NCBI GenBank assembly: GCA_005784505.1
Contig: VCAZ01000063.1
Span: 1,873,001 to 1,937,000 of the forward strand
DNA: 64,000 nucleotides
Reading direction: 5' to 3'
Source: Bagarius yarrelli
Lineage: Eukaryota > Chordata > Actinopteri > Siluriformes > Sisoridae
Shown: positions 8,700 to 21,500 of the stretch, in pieces
How positions within the stretch are numbered: the first letter of the stretch is position 1
Layout: each line of letters begins with the position of its first letter
Notes under the pieces: generated by a model
What the model was told of the DNA's origin: nothing
Database searches by the model: none
Seen by the model: the letters and a program-made list of their open reading frames with translations, nothing else
Made by a program: the position numbers and the translations under genes

Positions 8700-10998
8700 A
8701 TGAACCTTTTTGCTGTTATCTTTTCATACACAGGCTAAGAGGTTAAAGTCCAACGAAATAGTGGGCGTGACATGTCATTTATGATGTCCTACTCTTTCAC
8801 CTGCATATTTTACTTTATAGCTTTTACCAACATTGCAGCGATTTCAAGGTCTGTGGAATGGCGTTCCCAACATGGGTTTAATTAGTTTGTATTTTCTTAA
8901 GATTTCATAATTATTCTATTATGTGTCCAGAAAACAGCAGTGAAAAATATAAAACTCCTTTTATTTTTTTATAATTCGGCCCTGCCTGTGCTGACTTGGC
9001 ACTGTACTGGAATTAAACTTTGCTATCACACCCCTGTGTAGACTCCTGAGAATGTTCAAGACCCTCGAGGTCACATGACACTACAGACTTTAGACCAGAG
9101 TTGTAGACTCGGTGGTGCCTTAATTCTTACAAGTCACTAAAAAACCACTGATTAGTCACTGTTTTAGTCACTGTTTATTTTAAGGTGAAGTGTTAACAAA
9201 TGTGACTGAAAGATTTTTTTTTTTAATTCATGTCTTGTTTTTTCCGTGACTTTGTTTGGAAATATTTTTCACATTGTGGCCAGGCACTGTTATTGGTTTC
9301 CATGCAAACATAAGGTTGCTCAGTGATTTGTCATTGTTATGGGGTGGAGGCCAGGGATAGACAAATAGTTTCCCCTTTCACCTCTTCCTGGGGTTATAAG
9401 CGGGCTTTTTTAGAGCTGTTGAATATTTCATGTATTACAGATGTTTTTTAAGTGTTTAAGCATGTATTAGTGTTTATTTTAAAATAACACATTTTATTTT
9501 TACTTTAGAGACTTTAGACTGACAACTCCTCAATATTCAACACTCTTTATATTATTTAAAAGTTCATTACATATTTTAAACACAAATTTCTAGCATTTGG
9601 CAGACATCTTTTTTCAGAGTGACTTACATTTATCCAACTGAGCAATTAAAGGTTAAGGCCCTTGGGTCATTGGGGGCCCAGCAATGACAGTTTGGTGGTG
9701 CTGGGATTTAAACCCATGATCATCATCAGCAGTCAAGTGCAGGTGGTGTCACGGAATTATTAGTTGTGTTTAAATGAATATGGCCCAAGTCGTCTAGGAT
9801 AGTCTTTAGGTTTTCTGTAACCCTGTGAGGAATAAAAGAGGTGCAGAAAATTGAGGAATGAACATTAAATATACTGTACAAATAGAAAACCTTGTATAAA
9901 ACAGAAAGAAAAAAGTACTTTAAACTTTTACTCAACCACAATGTAAATCATTATAATAATAACTGAGAAAAATCAGACTTAACTTTTTTATGTCATTAAA
10001 GAAATTTATGTTGAACCTATAATGAGTTAGGTAATCATGCTGGTGCTCACATCCTGGAGCAGAAGTTGCTCAAAAGCTCCTAGTTACACAGATTCACTCA
10101 ACTACACAATGTTTTAATAAAATATGACAAATATACAAATATATACAAAAAAATATAAATATAAATAGAATTTAACTAAATACAATTGCAGTCATTCACA
10201 AATAAAATTCTATAATTATCCTTATTTTTAAATCCTTATTTTCCAAGATGCTGAGCCCAAATTCTTCCATTCCAAACTTGCTGGATTCTCAAGTCTTTAA
10301 TGGCAGTAAACCACAGAAAAAGGTAAGGAGTTTCTATTAGTGTACTGGTTATTTTCTTCTTGTCCAATTTATTTGATTAATGTCTTTTTGGTGTAAAATT
10401 AGTAAAATTAAGAAACTTCACTAGTTTTTATTGTCTTCAAATCTATATCGAAAAAGTTAAGCATATCTTTAGACAGTCAATAAAAAGTCCACTATAAGCA
10501 TACATGTTATATTTTTGGGGTCAAAATAAATATCATAACATTTCACTACGAGTACAATAGTATCGCCCTCTAAAGTTCTTTAGTTTAATATACTTTGTTT
10601 TATTACTATAACATTAGAAATAACCCCTGGAACATACTATTCTTTTTTCATATTTTTTATTAGAATGGATTTTTTCAATTAGAAAAATAAATAAATAAAT
10701 AGTATCCCATCCTACTCTTATTAGAATCGAATCAAACTCAATTTTGAAACCCCTTTACTTTATAAACCAGAGAAATAAAGCATAAGATTCCTGAAATATA
10801 ACAAAGAGGTATTTAAAGGAAACCCATGCATTTAAATTAATTTCCTTGTGTATGATTATTTGAACTTTTGTTTATTTTAAGATTTGCATGTATGTATACG
10901 TTTTTGTTTATCTATTATTAATTATTTTGGGGAAATTATAATTTATAATCGATTTATTTATTATTTATTTTTATGGGTTTTTTTTATTTTGAAATTAA
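8700..10998. other. Intergenic S100-snx27 spacer
   Basis: AT-rich sequence with one minus-oriented SINE (9591-9748) and otherwise no recognised feature. No coding segment is supported on either strand. Confidence 0.5.
9591..9748 (-). mobile_element. tRNA-derived SINE copy
   Basis: Minus-oriented: the tail (TAGCATTTGGCAGACATC) comes first on the plus strand, then GAGTGACTTACATTTATCCAACTGAGCAATT, GGGGGCCCAGCAATGACAG and the complement of the B box (CTGGGATTTAAACCCATGAT). Diverged from the reference copy at 15307. Confidence 0.65.
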
Positions 10999-11061
10999 AA
11001 TAAGAATAAGAATAAGAATAAGAATAAGAATAAGAATAAGAATAAGAATAAGAATAAGAAT
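10999..11061 (+). repeat. (AATAAG)n hexamer microsatellite
   Basis: About 10.5 almost perfect copies of AATAAG end about 70 bp upstream of the first in-frame ATG of snx27 and directly abut its CpG-rich promoter/5' UTR. Length variation here could shift spacing upstream of the start site. Confidence 0.9.
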
Positions 11062-11069
11062 ATCACCAT

Positions 11070-11181
11070 ACAGGTTTTCCGACCCGGATTTCCGAGTTGG
11101 AGTTCGTCCTGTTTTCTCCGAGTAGGAAGTCGAATGCAGCGTTACAGCTCGGCTTCAGTCACGGCAGCGCGCCGGATGAAC
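11070..11181 (+). promoter_or_regulatory. snx27 CpG-rich promoter/5' UTR
   Basis: CpG density rises sharply from about 11080 (CCGACCCGGATTTCCGAG) and continues through exon 1, suggesting a TATA-less CpG-island promoter. ATGs at 11134 and 11176 are in frame with the gene but sit in weak contexts. The ATG at 11182 (AACATGG, A at -3 and G at +4) aligns with the mammalian MAD... start. Confidence 0.55.
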
Positions 11182-11477
11182 ATGGCGGACGTTGAGGGAG
11201 AGGAGATTCGTGGCGCTCCTCCGTGCCCGGTGACGTTCCCCGCGGCGTCTCCAAACGGCTCCGGGGCTCAGACTGTGACAGCGGGACCACGCATTGTTCG
11301 GATTATTAAATCAGAGTCGGGTTACGGGTTCAACGTCCGCGGTCAGGTCAGCGAAGGCGGCCAGCTGCGCAGTATTAACGGCGAGCTGTACGCACCTCTG
11401 CAGCACGTCAGCGCCGTGTTACCCGGAGGGGCAGCAGATCGAGCCGGGATACGGAAAGGAGACCGAATACTCGAAGT
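11182..11477 (+). CDS. snx27: snx27 exon 1: N-terminus and first PDZ half
   Basis: Residues 1-98 plus two bases of codon 99. Starts MADVEGEE, then a short low-complexity leader, then PDZ strands with GYGF at residues 47-50. The donor is GTACGT at 11478, inside the phrase RILEV; exon 2 supplies the last base of Val99. Confidence 0.93.
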
Positions 11478-12313
11478 GTACGTGCCGTTTCATTCAATCT
11501 CTAACTGCGTTACGGTGCTAACAGACACGCTAGAGTAGTTCCCGTTCTCTACCGTCTCCAGTTCCAAACACCCGACCTGACACACAGTTTAGGGCTGCAG
11601 CAAGCGATTCATTTGCTAATCGATTAATCGATGATTATTAGAACGATTAATTACCTGACCAACATTTATTTCATCTTATGTTATGCACATTGTAACTGAT
11701 CGGTAGCGCAGTGGCGTTTTAAGCGAATAATCTGGAGCGATTCGATTATTTTAATACTACACATATATTTATATAGAACATCCTTTTATTACAGTCTGGG
11801 GGTACTAAAGCAAACGTGTTGCATACTTAAGTGGTGTGTGATTGAACTACAAGCAACTACTGTAGAGCAAACATACAGATTCGGTATTATAAACTTACTG
11901 ATTCCAAGGTGAAGGGCCGTGCTTAGGGGCCCAGCATCGACACATTTGGGGTGCTGGGAATTGAACCCACAGTCTTCTGACCAGCAGTCTAACACTTTGA
12001 CCACTAACACTTTCTTAAGCAACCAATCCAACTGAGTTAAGGGTTTGAAGGGCCCAGCAATGTCAGCTTGCCATGGGAATTGAACCTACAACTTTCAAGT
12101 CCAGCAGCTTAACTACAGCGTGAATAACGCTAAAGTTTTTGATTTTAATAGTTTAGTCAGGCTTAAATGTCTTGCGTGTGTGTTTATCTGGAGAATTCTC
12201 TCTGTCAGCTGCTATCGGGGCTTATATATTGGGTAATGATTGTAGTTTTAGCACAGCTTTATTAAACACTCTTGAGGGGGCATGAAGCTTTCTGCATTGT
12301 TTTATTTATAGTA

Positions 12314-12366
<53 letters not shown>

Positions 12367-15300
12367 TGTATAGGTGTGTATGTATTTTATGTATGTATGT
12401 ATCAAATTTTGCTTAATACTGGATCAGGATGTGTAAACATATACATATATTTTTTAATTATTTATATATATATATATATATTATACAATGTGCAAAAATA
12501 ATTGTATTTTTTTGTATACTGTTAATTATATACAATTAAGTTATTATAATTTAATTGTATGTATTGTATACTGTAGATAGATAGATAAATAGTCAGACAT
12601 GGATATTTATATTACAGATATTAATTCTGCCTGTGATGTATTGATGTATTCAGAACTATGTGCTTTACTGTTGCCTTAAGACGCTTTGGTGGTTACGGTT
12701 TAATTTGTGGATAAATGTACTACTAACTGTGTAAACGTGGGCTCTATGAAATGATTGATTAAAAACCTTGTGAGGCTTGTAGCAGAATTAAAGCTCCAAA
12801 GGCGGCTGAAATGTCAGAAGTCAGCAGTTTACAGTGTTGTTTAAAAGCTGCTCGAGAGAACTATGTAATAACACTACATAGTTGCGTGCTGATCGTTGCA
12901 ATTCTAAGCTACAGTAGTAAACATTTGAAGTGGGCCCAAAAAACTCAGCAGATTTGTCCTGAAACAAGAACGAGTACTGTTTTGACTTAGGACAACATTG
13001 ATGAAAGGTTTTGATCCAATGTGCAGTAAACATAAAGAAGAGAAACGTAGACAATCGGTGACGTGCTTTGAAGCATTTTAACAGAATGAAATATTGTCAC
13101 TAACAGTTGGGATTATATAACTAAAGTCATCGATTTAACAATCACAAAAAAAGAAGTGAAATTCTGGAAGGATAAAATAAAGTTAAAATTGTGGGGGGGA
13201 AATCGCTTTCTTTGGTATGTTCTGCTGCCAGAAATACTAGTTAGGAAGTAATGATTAATCCATAATGATCGTTCGAACGAATGAAATTCCCACCCTAAAC
13301 CACGCACTACTTTTTGTCCCTACCGTATCTTTGGACCTTGTGAATCAGAGTTAATGGCAGGAAATGGCAGTTCCATGTTGAGAAGGAACCAGTCGGTCTC
13401 CTCCTTTCCTGTGACTGTAGTTCCAGTAGTCAGTTTGTTAGGTACATGCGTGAATGTGATGGATCGGGTACTGTTATTACAGCGGTTCAAGAAGAACAAC
13501 AACTCGCATTACTTTAGTCACATATAATTTGTAGTTGAGTTTTTAATATTTCAGGCTGTTAATCCTGCCATCATTTTGCAGCCCCTGAGCAGAGAGAGAG
13601 TTAAAGCTCTGCGCAAGGGCCTGATGGGGACACCTAGAACTTTAAAGATTTTTAGTGCCTCATATATTTTTATATACTTTTTACATTTACAGCATTTGGC
13701 AGACGATCTCATTCAGAGCAACTTACATATACAGTTGCATCTTGGGAATGCTGGGAATTAAACCCACAAACTTCCGATCAGCAGTTCAGCAACACCTGAA
13801 CCACTGAGCTCCAATTTTGTCATTTATCCTTTTTATTTTATTCATCTGAGAAGTTGAGGGCCTTGTTTGAAGGCCCAGCAATGGTAGATTAGTGGTCCTG
13901 GGAATTGAACCCACATCCTTCTGACCAGCAAACCAACATTTTAGCCTCTGAGAGAGTTTTATTTGAGTAGTCTAGCCATACTCAATTTCCCTTGTTTGCA
14001 TGTGTGTTTATCTGAGAATTCTCTCCGTCAGCTGCTCCCGTGACTTTTTTTTGTAATGATTGTAGTTTCAGCACAGCTGCAATAAATATTCTGGAAAAGG
14101 GAACAGGAAGTCAGCAGATTCTCCTCTGCCTTGTGATATTCAATTTTTTTACCACTCTATGTACACCAGCGAATACACAGCATGCTTCTTTCACTTTGTT
14201 ATTGCTGGTATGAGCGGTGTGTTTGTGTGTGCGTGCATGTCCTCTTCTTCAATCACATGCTCGTTTCTGTCGGACTTCTCGTCTCACTTTTACTGTCGCT
14301 CTGTTTCTCTGGGGTGTAAAACCATGAATTAGTAATGGTGGAAAGTTGACTCTAAAGTGAGTGCACATGCAAAACAGAGTAACTGTATTAATGTTGTGAT
14401 AGTCATTTTATACCATTTGGAGCTGATGATTATGATATTTACAGTAATATGAAAAAAATTAGGACACCCTATGAAAGCCTGTGTGTTTTTTTTACCATAT
14501 CCTCCAATTTCCATTTGCAGATCCTCTCCAAGTCATTATGTTTTCGGGGCTGAGGTTTGGCAACTCGAACCTTCAGCTCCCTCCACAGATTTTGTGGCTA
14601 GGGCACTGCAGGACCCTAATGTGCTTCTTCTTGACCCACTCCCTTGTTACCTTGGCCATGTGTTTGAGGTCATTTTCATGCTTGAATACCCATTCATGAC
14701 CCATTTTCAATGCCCTGGCTGACAAGGGGTAACACCTCAGTAGCAAATTGTTTCCCCCTCCATGTGAAGGTTGGTATAGTGTTCTAGGGGTCATAGGCAG
14801 CATTCTTTCTCCTCCTCCTACAAATGAGTTAAGTTGATGCCAAAGAGCTCAAATTTGATCTCATCTGACACCAACACTTTCACCCAATTCCCCTCTGAAC
14901 TATTTAGATGTTCATTGGTAGACTTTAGACATGCCTAAACATGTGCTTTCTTAAGCAGGATAGCTTGTGGGCGCTGTAGTATTTCAGTCTTTCACAATGT
15001 GTGTTACTAGTTGTTTCTTGGTGACTATGGTCCCAGCTGCCTTGAGATCATTGATGAGATCATCCCATGTAGTCTTGGGCTAATTGGTCACAGTTTACTT
15101 GATTATTAAAACTCCACTAGGTGAGATCTTACATGGATCTCCTGACCGAGGGAGACTGACAGTTATTTTGTTTTTGTTACATTTGGGGTCAATCGCACCA
15201 ACTGTTGGTGATAGTCTAGTGAGAGTCCTATTCCTGCCTTATGTAAGTCTACAATCTTGTTTCTGACATTCTTGGTCAGATCTTTAGATTTGGTCCACCC

Positions 15301-18094
15301 CCACCCGGGAAGTAGTGGCTCAGTGGTTAAGGTGTTGGAATGATACCAAAAAGACCAGGGTTCAATTCCCAGCACCACCAAGCCACCACTGTGGATCCTT
15401 GAGCAAGGCCCTTAACCCAGAATTGCTCAGTTGTATAAAGTAGAGATAAATGTAAGTCACTCTGGATAAGGGCGTCTGCCAAATGCTGTAAATGTAAATG
15501 TAGGAGAATCCCTTTAGGAAAGTATGAAATTTTCCTCACTGTTTAGAATTTTAATATAGATTTTTTTTTTATTGTGTATTTTTATTGTAAAAAAATGACA
15601 ATGTGTGTTTTAAGTCACTACTACACACCCTCATAATTTAAGGGTCGTCTTAATTCACAACTCCCCCTTACTCTCTGTGTGTGTGTGTAGGAACGGCGTG
15701 AGCGTGGAAGGCGCCACACATAAGCAGGTGGTGGATCTGATTCGGACAGGAGAGAAAGAGCTGATGCTTGCTGTTCTGTCTGTTCCACCACAAGAAGTCG
15801 ATGGTCTGGACTCCGGGGAGGATGGATCAGCTTCTCCTAATTATGACTATGGTGACAAGCAGGCTTTGCCCATCTCCATCCCCACCTACAAGCACGTGGA
15901 GCAACATGGAGAACGTTTTGTTGTAAGATTCATATTCACGTTACGAAATACGGTACATGCTGGGGTTTGCACAAACATGGTCTTTTAGAGTTTAATAAAT
16001 CCTGAGCATACAGTTCAAGTGGTGATGCAGCTAAATGACCAGGAAACCAAAACAGAAAGTTACTAATTTTTACATATGTAAAAATGTACAGCAAAACCTT
16101 AGAATAGAATTTGTTTTGAAGGCGAAAAGTTGTACTACGATACAAATTTTTACATAAATAATGCCAATGCAAATAATAATGGTCAAATTTAGTTCCACAG
16201 GGCAGTGTACTAGGACCTCTTTCATTTTTATTACTTGTTAATAATCCTGGCTGTTTGTAAGATTAATATATGCTGCTTTACTGGTTTCTGAGAAGGACTG
16301 AAATTTACTCAAATTTAAGATAAGTTAAGGTGAGGAGCTAGTTATGGTAACAGAAAAATCAGGTTCTATTGTATTTAGGAAAAACAATATTTTTTTTTGG
16401 CTATGTACAAAATAATAAAATAGTCATTTTCTAGGTTGTGTTCTGGATAATAATTTGAGTGGAGTAAGTAAAGCAAGAGAGTCTTTGTAAAAGTAAATGC
16501 TAGAATTAGTTTTAAGGTATTAACTGATAGTAAAAGTTTCAGAATAAGGGTGAAGAGATCCTTTTTTTAGATCGGATTCTAAAGAATGGTTTAATCTGTT
16601 ATTTGTTTGTTATTTGATGAGTGTGAGCAGGTTTCCATCTTCCCTCTCTTAAATCAAGCACTACAATTGTGTTATCCTTGAAGTTGTAATAGTGTATTTT
16701 TACTTTTTGGTGTGTCAACTTATACTTCAATAATTATTGTACAGCAGTAGTGTACATACAAATCAAAACCAACCTCAAACCATAGTCAGATGTTGGAGGA
16801 AGGGCTGGGTTAAGGCGGTTAAGGTGCTTGTTGTTATTTCCACCCTTAACCTGCACCTGCAGCATCGTATTCATACCAAGGCTGACCATGCGGATGACTC
16901 CACCTATCTAAACTGAGATATATAAAGAAATCAATTTCGAGGCTATACAAAAATACACACCCTATTTCTGTAGCATGGCCTTTACCGTACTAAACATGTT
17001 AAATGAGTTTGATAATTCGCATTATACTTTTTCTCTGTCATTTTTTTCAGGTGTATAATATCTATATTTCTGGCAGACAGTTGTGCTCAAAGCGTTACCG
17101 TGAATTTTCCATCCTGCATCAGAACCTAAAGAGAGAGTTCGCCTTGTTCTCATTTCCCAAACTTCCAGGAAAATGGCCTTTCTCTCTCTCTGACCAGCAG
17201 CTGGATGCCCGAAGGAGAGGCCTGGAAGAATACCTGGAGAAAGGTTAGGAATGTAAAGAGCCTGTAAAAACCTTTTGTTCCTTTATGTTCCTTTATGTTT
17301 TTGTGTTAACGTGTTGTATTTGATTTCTGATGTTTGTACACTGATTTGTCTCTCTAGTGTGTTCAGTACGTGTCATTGGAGAGAGTGACATTATGCAAGA
17401 GTTCCTTTCGGAATCAGATGAGGTAAGACTGTGTGTGTTCAGGTGTTTGAAATAGAGGATCATTCTCCTGAGTTTATTTAAAGGAACATCCAACATTTTT
17501 AGAACCAATACGAATGCTTACTATTTGCCTGTTTATGTGCGCGATAACTCATATTTAAAATTGATATTTATTTATTTTAAATATTTTTATTTATCACCCA
17601 GTGATAAAAACAGTACAGAACTGAACAAGAATTTTTTTTTAATAACACTATTTCCTCACAGCAAAGACAACAACTTTTATTTCTACATCAATATAAATAA
17701 AGGTGTTTAAAACCAAAAAATTATAGACAAATTAAGGGGTTTTTTTTTGTATTATAAAAGCTTTAATAAAGAAATCTAAGGTAAAAACAGAAAACAGGTG
17801 AAACAGATAAAAATCATAAAAAAATTAAAATAAAAAAAAGCTTTGTTACTTTAATGAGGTGTAGGTTACCCTAAGTATTATTTGCTGTTATGTTAAATAA
17901 AGTAGCTTAAAGTGATTTAAGTACCTTTTTTACTACTAGCGCTATTGTTGACTTAAATTTGCTCAGTGAAATTACATAATTGCGGTCTTGCTTGCAATTC
18001 TCAAAACTACCACAAGATGGCTAAACGTTCTCTGTCTATGTGTGTGTGGTGTGTGGGTGTGTGTGTGGGTGTGGTGGTGTGTGTGTGTGTGTGG

Positions 18095-18125
<31 letters not shown>

Positions 18126-18349
18126 TGTGTGTGTGGGGGTGTGGGTGTGTGTGGGTTGTGTGTGTGGGTGGGTGTGGTGGGTGGGTGTGTGGGTGTGTGT
18201 GTGGGTGGTGTGTGGGTGTGTGTGGTGTGTGTGTGTGTGTGGGTGGGTGTGTGTGGTGGGTGTGTGTGGGTGTGTGGGTGTGTGTGTGGGTGGTGTGTGG
18301 GTGTGGGTGTGTGTGTGGTGTGGTGTGGGTGTGGTGTGTGGGTGTGTGT

Positions 18350-18385
<36 letters not shown>

Positions 18386-18442
18386 TGTGTTGTGTGGTGT
18401 GTGGTGTGGTGTGGTGTGTGGTGTGTGTGTGGGTGTGTGTGT

Positions 18443-18523
<81 letters not shown>

Positions 18524-21500
18524 CAGAACTATAACGGGGTAACTGATGTGGATTTGCGAATAGCTCTGCCCGATAAAACCACCATTTCAGTTCGAGTGCG
18601 CAAAAACAGCACCACAGACCAGGTCTACCAGGTAATTCGATTCTCTGTCAACAGTGTGTTACATGTTAAAACCCAACGTAACCCTGCTAAAACTTTCATT
18701 TTACTTTCCTTCCATTATCTTTGAAACACAAATGTTTGTTTTTAAGTATAAGAAGAGGAAGAAGTAGAAGAATTCTACTTAATTAAAAAATCTCCGTCTA
18801 TCTGCAAAAGCAAATGTAAAAATGGGTTAGGATAAGATCCTGAGACAGAAAGACTCGGGAGAACATTGAGCTGATCATTTCTGTTTCCGTTAGAGTACAT
18901 CATTTAGATTAGGGGTGTCCAAACTCGGACCTGGAGGGTCGGGGTGTCCTGCAGTGGACACTCCTTCCTTAGACTTATAAAGCTGTCACGTAATTAATGT
19001 CCCCAAGTCTCAGGAGATGAACTAATGTTTTCCGTGCTAAAAATGAGAGGTTGCACATGTGCAGTCAATCCAAAAGCAATGAGTCGATTTCCATGATGAC
19101 TTATTGTTCTAAAAACTAGTTGTTACAAAACTGGAAACAAAATATGCTGTTAGTGTTTTTTTTTCTTTACAGTCCGATAAATGTTTACAGCTGCTTTGCA
19201 ATCGGCGCGACAGTAACATATACGTGATTCCCTTATTTAATTAGTATGAATAGAACTGGATATTATATCTAATTGCAAAAGCTGAATACTTGATTAAAAG
19301 CTATTAAATACTTAGCAAAATAATTTTAACCCAATTCTGAAAACTCGGGTGATTTTAGTCTGATTTATGATTATTTGACTATCAAATTATTATAATTTGA
19401 TGCAAGTCTTAGTTCCCACAGGCTTGATTAGGCTTAATTTTTTTGTTGACATGGCTGGGATTGTTGTCCTGTTTTTTGTTTGAAATCATACATTCTTTCA
19501 GTCTTAAATGATTAAAAACACACTCTTTCCCTTCCCTTTCAGGCTCTAGTGATAAAGGCAGGCATGGACAGCATCATGGCTAGTTACTTTGCCCTGTTTG
19601 AAGTGATCAACCATTCCTTTGGTGAGCAGGAATCTTTTACCTAATCCAACCCAGGTTTCTTTATTATTTTGAGACTCAGTTGCTAAGAACCGAAATTTTA
19701 TTAGGATTTGTTCCAGAGTTTCACTTTGCTGCATCCGCTCAGAGGGCAATGGTTTAGACTGACAGTGACATTCAGTGCACCTTCAGCCATGTGCATGTCC
19801 ATAAACACTTATGTTAGAAGATGATGAGTATTTAAGGGGCAAGTTTTTGAGCAGGATAAATAAACTTATAATTATTCAGTTTTTTCATGCAGAACGTCTT
19901 ACATTTCTCTCATTTATGCAACTCAGCAGTTGAGGGTTTGGGGCTCTGCACAAGGATCCAGCATTGGTGAGACTTGAATGTTTCAATCGTTAGTTCAGTA
20001 ATCAAATAGTTCAGCTGTTCTTAGCTACAACAATACTCCGAAACCACATGCGTCACCCAGGGCCTCTTCACCATGCTTCTGTTTGCAAATAAAGCAAATG
20101 GTCTCATACATGCCACCTGAAGGGCAGGGCTTATCCCTTTCGGGTCATTAGACTTCACGGGTAAAGTCTTAAGTAGTTAATAAGAAAACTGTGAATTCCA
20201 GTTAGCAGGAATTCACCTTGAACTGTTGTCATGACATAAAACACAGAGTTAAAGCAATTTTAAAGGGGTTTTAGGTAAAGGGAAAGTTTTAATTACTCTG
20301 CTATTATCTAAATTACCTTTAATCAGTCTTTTAGTCTCTGTTTGACTCTCCTCACAGCGCAATGTCGTCTTGCAATTCCCAAAACATACAGTAGAACCGT
20401 ACATCAGTGGATCCGATGTTACCAACCCGATATCTGATAAGGTTAAATATCAGAATAAATATCAACAAAACTGATCAATTGGTAGTTAATCTTTAATAAA
20501 TAGTTTTGGGTTTATAGAAAGTCTAAGAATAATAATAAAGCGATAAGAACAAGCGCTTGCAGTGTTGTGGAATGTTACACATCATGCACCCAAAACCTTT
20601 GCTTACATAGTGGAAAAGGAACAGGGCTACCAGATGCTGATGCTGGATGAAAAATTCAAGATGACCGATTTTCCTGCCCTAGTTTTAGGCTTTTCTAGGA
20701 TAAGCACACTGGTGATCTATTAATCTCTGTGGGTGTTTTTTTTTTTTTTTTGCTTGTTAGTTCGTAAGTTGGCCCGCAACGAGTTCCCCCACAAGCTGTA
20801 CGTGCAGAACTACACATCTGCAGTGCCAGGGACCTGTCTGGCTCTGCGCAAGTGGATCTTCAGCACAGAGGAGCAAGAGCTTCTCCAGGAAAATCCTCTC
20901 GCTCTGCATTACTGCTTCCATCAGGTCAGGTTTCCACTCATCACCCCTGTGCAGATTAGGTTAATCATTTAAAGTTTAAGATTTAAATAAGAATGTTAAA
21001 TGCAACCAGTCAGACTTTGTGCACGGTATGTCGGAAGCATTTCTGATATGGGAGCATGCCTGTATGAGTTATCATAAAAATCATATCTGCCTAAAGGACA
21101 TACGGCTACCTCTGAATGTACTGGTGCAAAAATAAGTGATTTGTTTTTGACAGAAATTGTTACCCTCTTATAGCAAAAAAATTAGTAGACTGGACCGAAA
21201 GTACCGTTACCGTATCTAGGTATTTTTTGGGAAAATCTGTACTTTACTTAAGTTTAAGTTTGAGTAAAATTCTGTCTATTTTTACTTTTACTCCACTGCA
21301 TTACCTACATAAAATGTGTATTTTACTTGCCGTTTGAATAGCGCATCCAGTTTCAAATTAATACGGCTTCGTGTCTTCAAAATGTGCAGCATTCATGCTA
21401 ACCGTCCCACCTGCATTCTGTAAAGAATATTCCTATTGCTGTTTTCTGATTGGATAATACTCGCTGCCATCATCAGTTTAATTTAGAGTTGTTAATACAG

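Noticed and set aside
15307..15509. Possible tRNA gene
   Set aside because: A and B boxes are present, but the sequence continues into a SINE body and LINE-like tail, has a degenerate head and recurs many times.
17966..18724. Long Cys/Val/Gly-rich open frames
   Set aside because: They are translations of the TG/TGGG microsatellite in snx27 intron 4; only the last part overlaps real exon 5.
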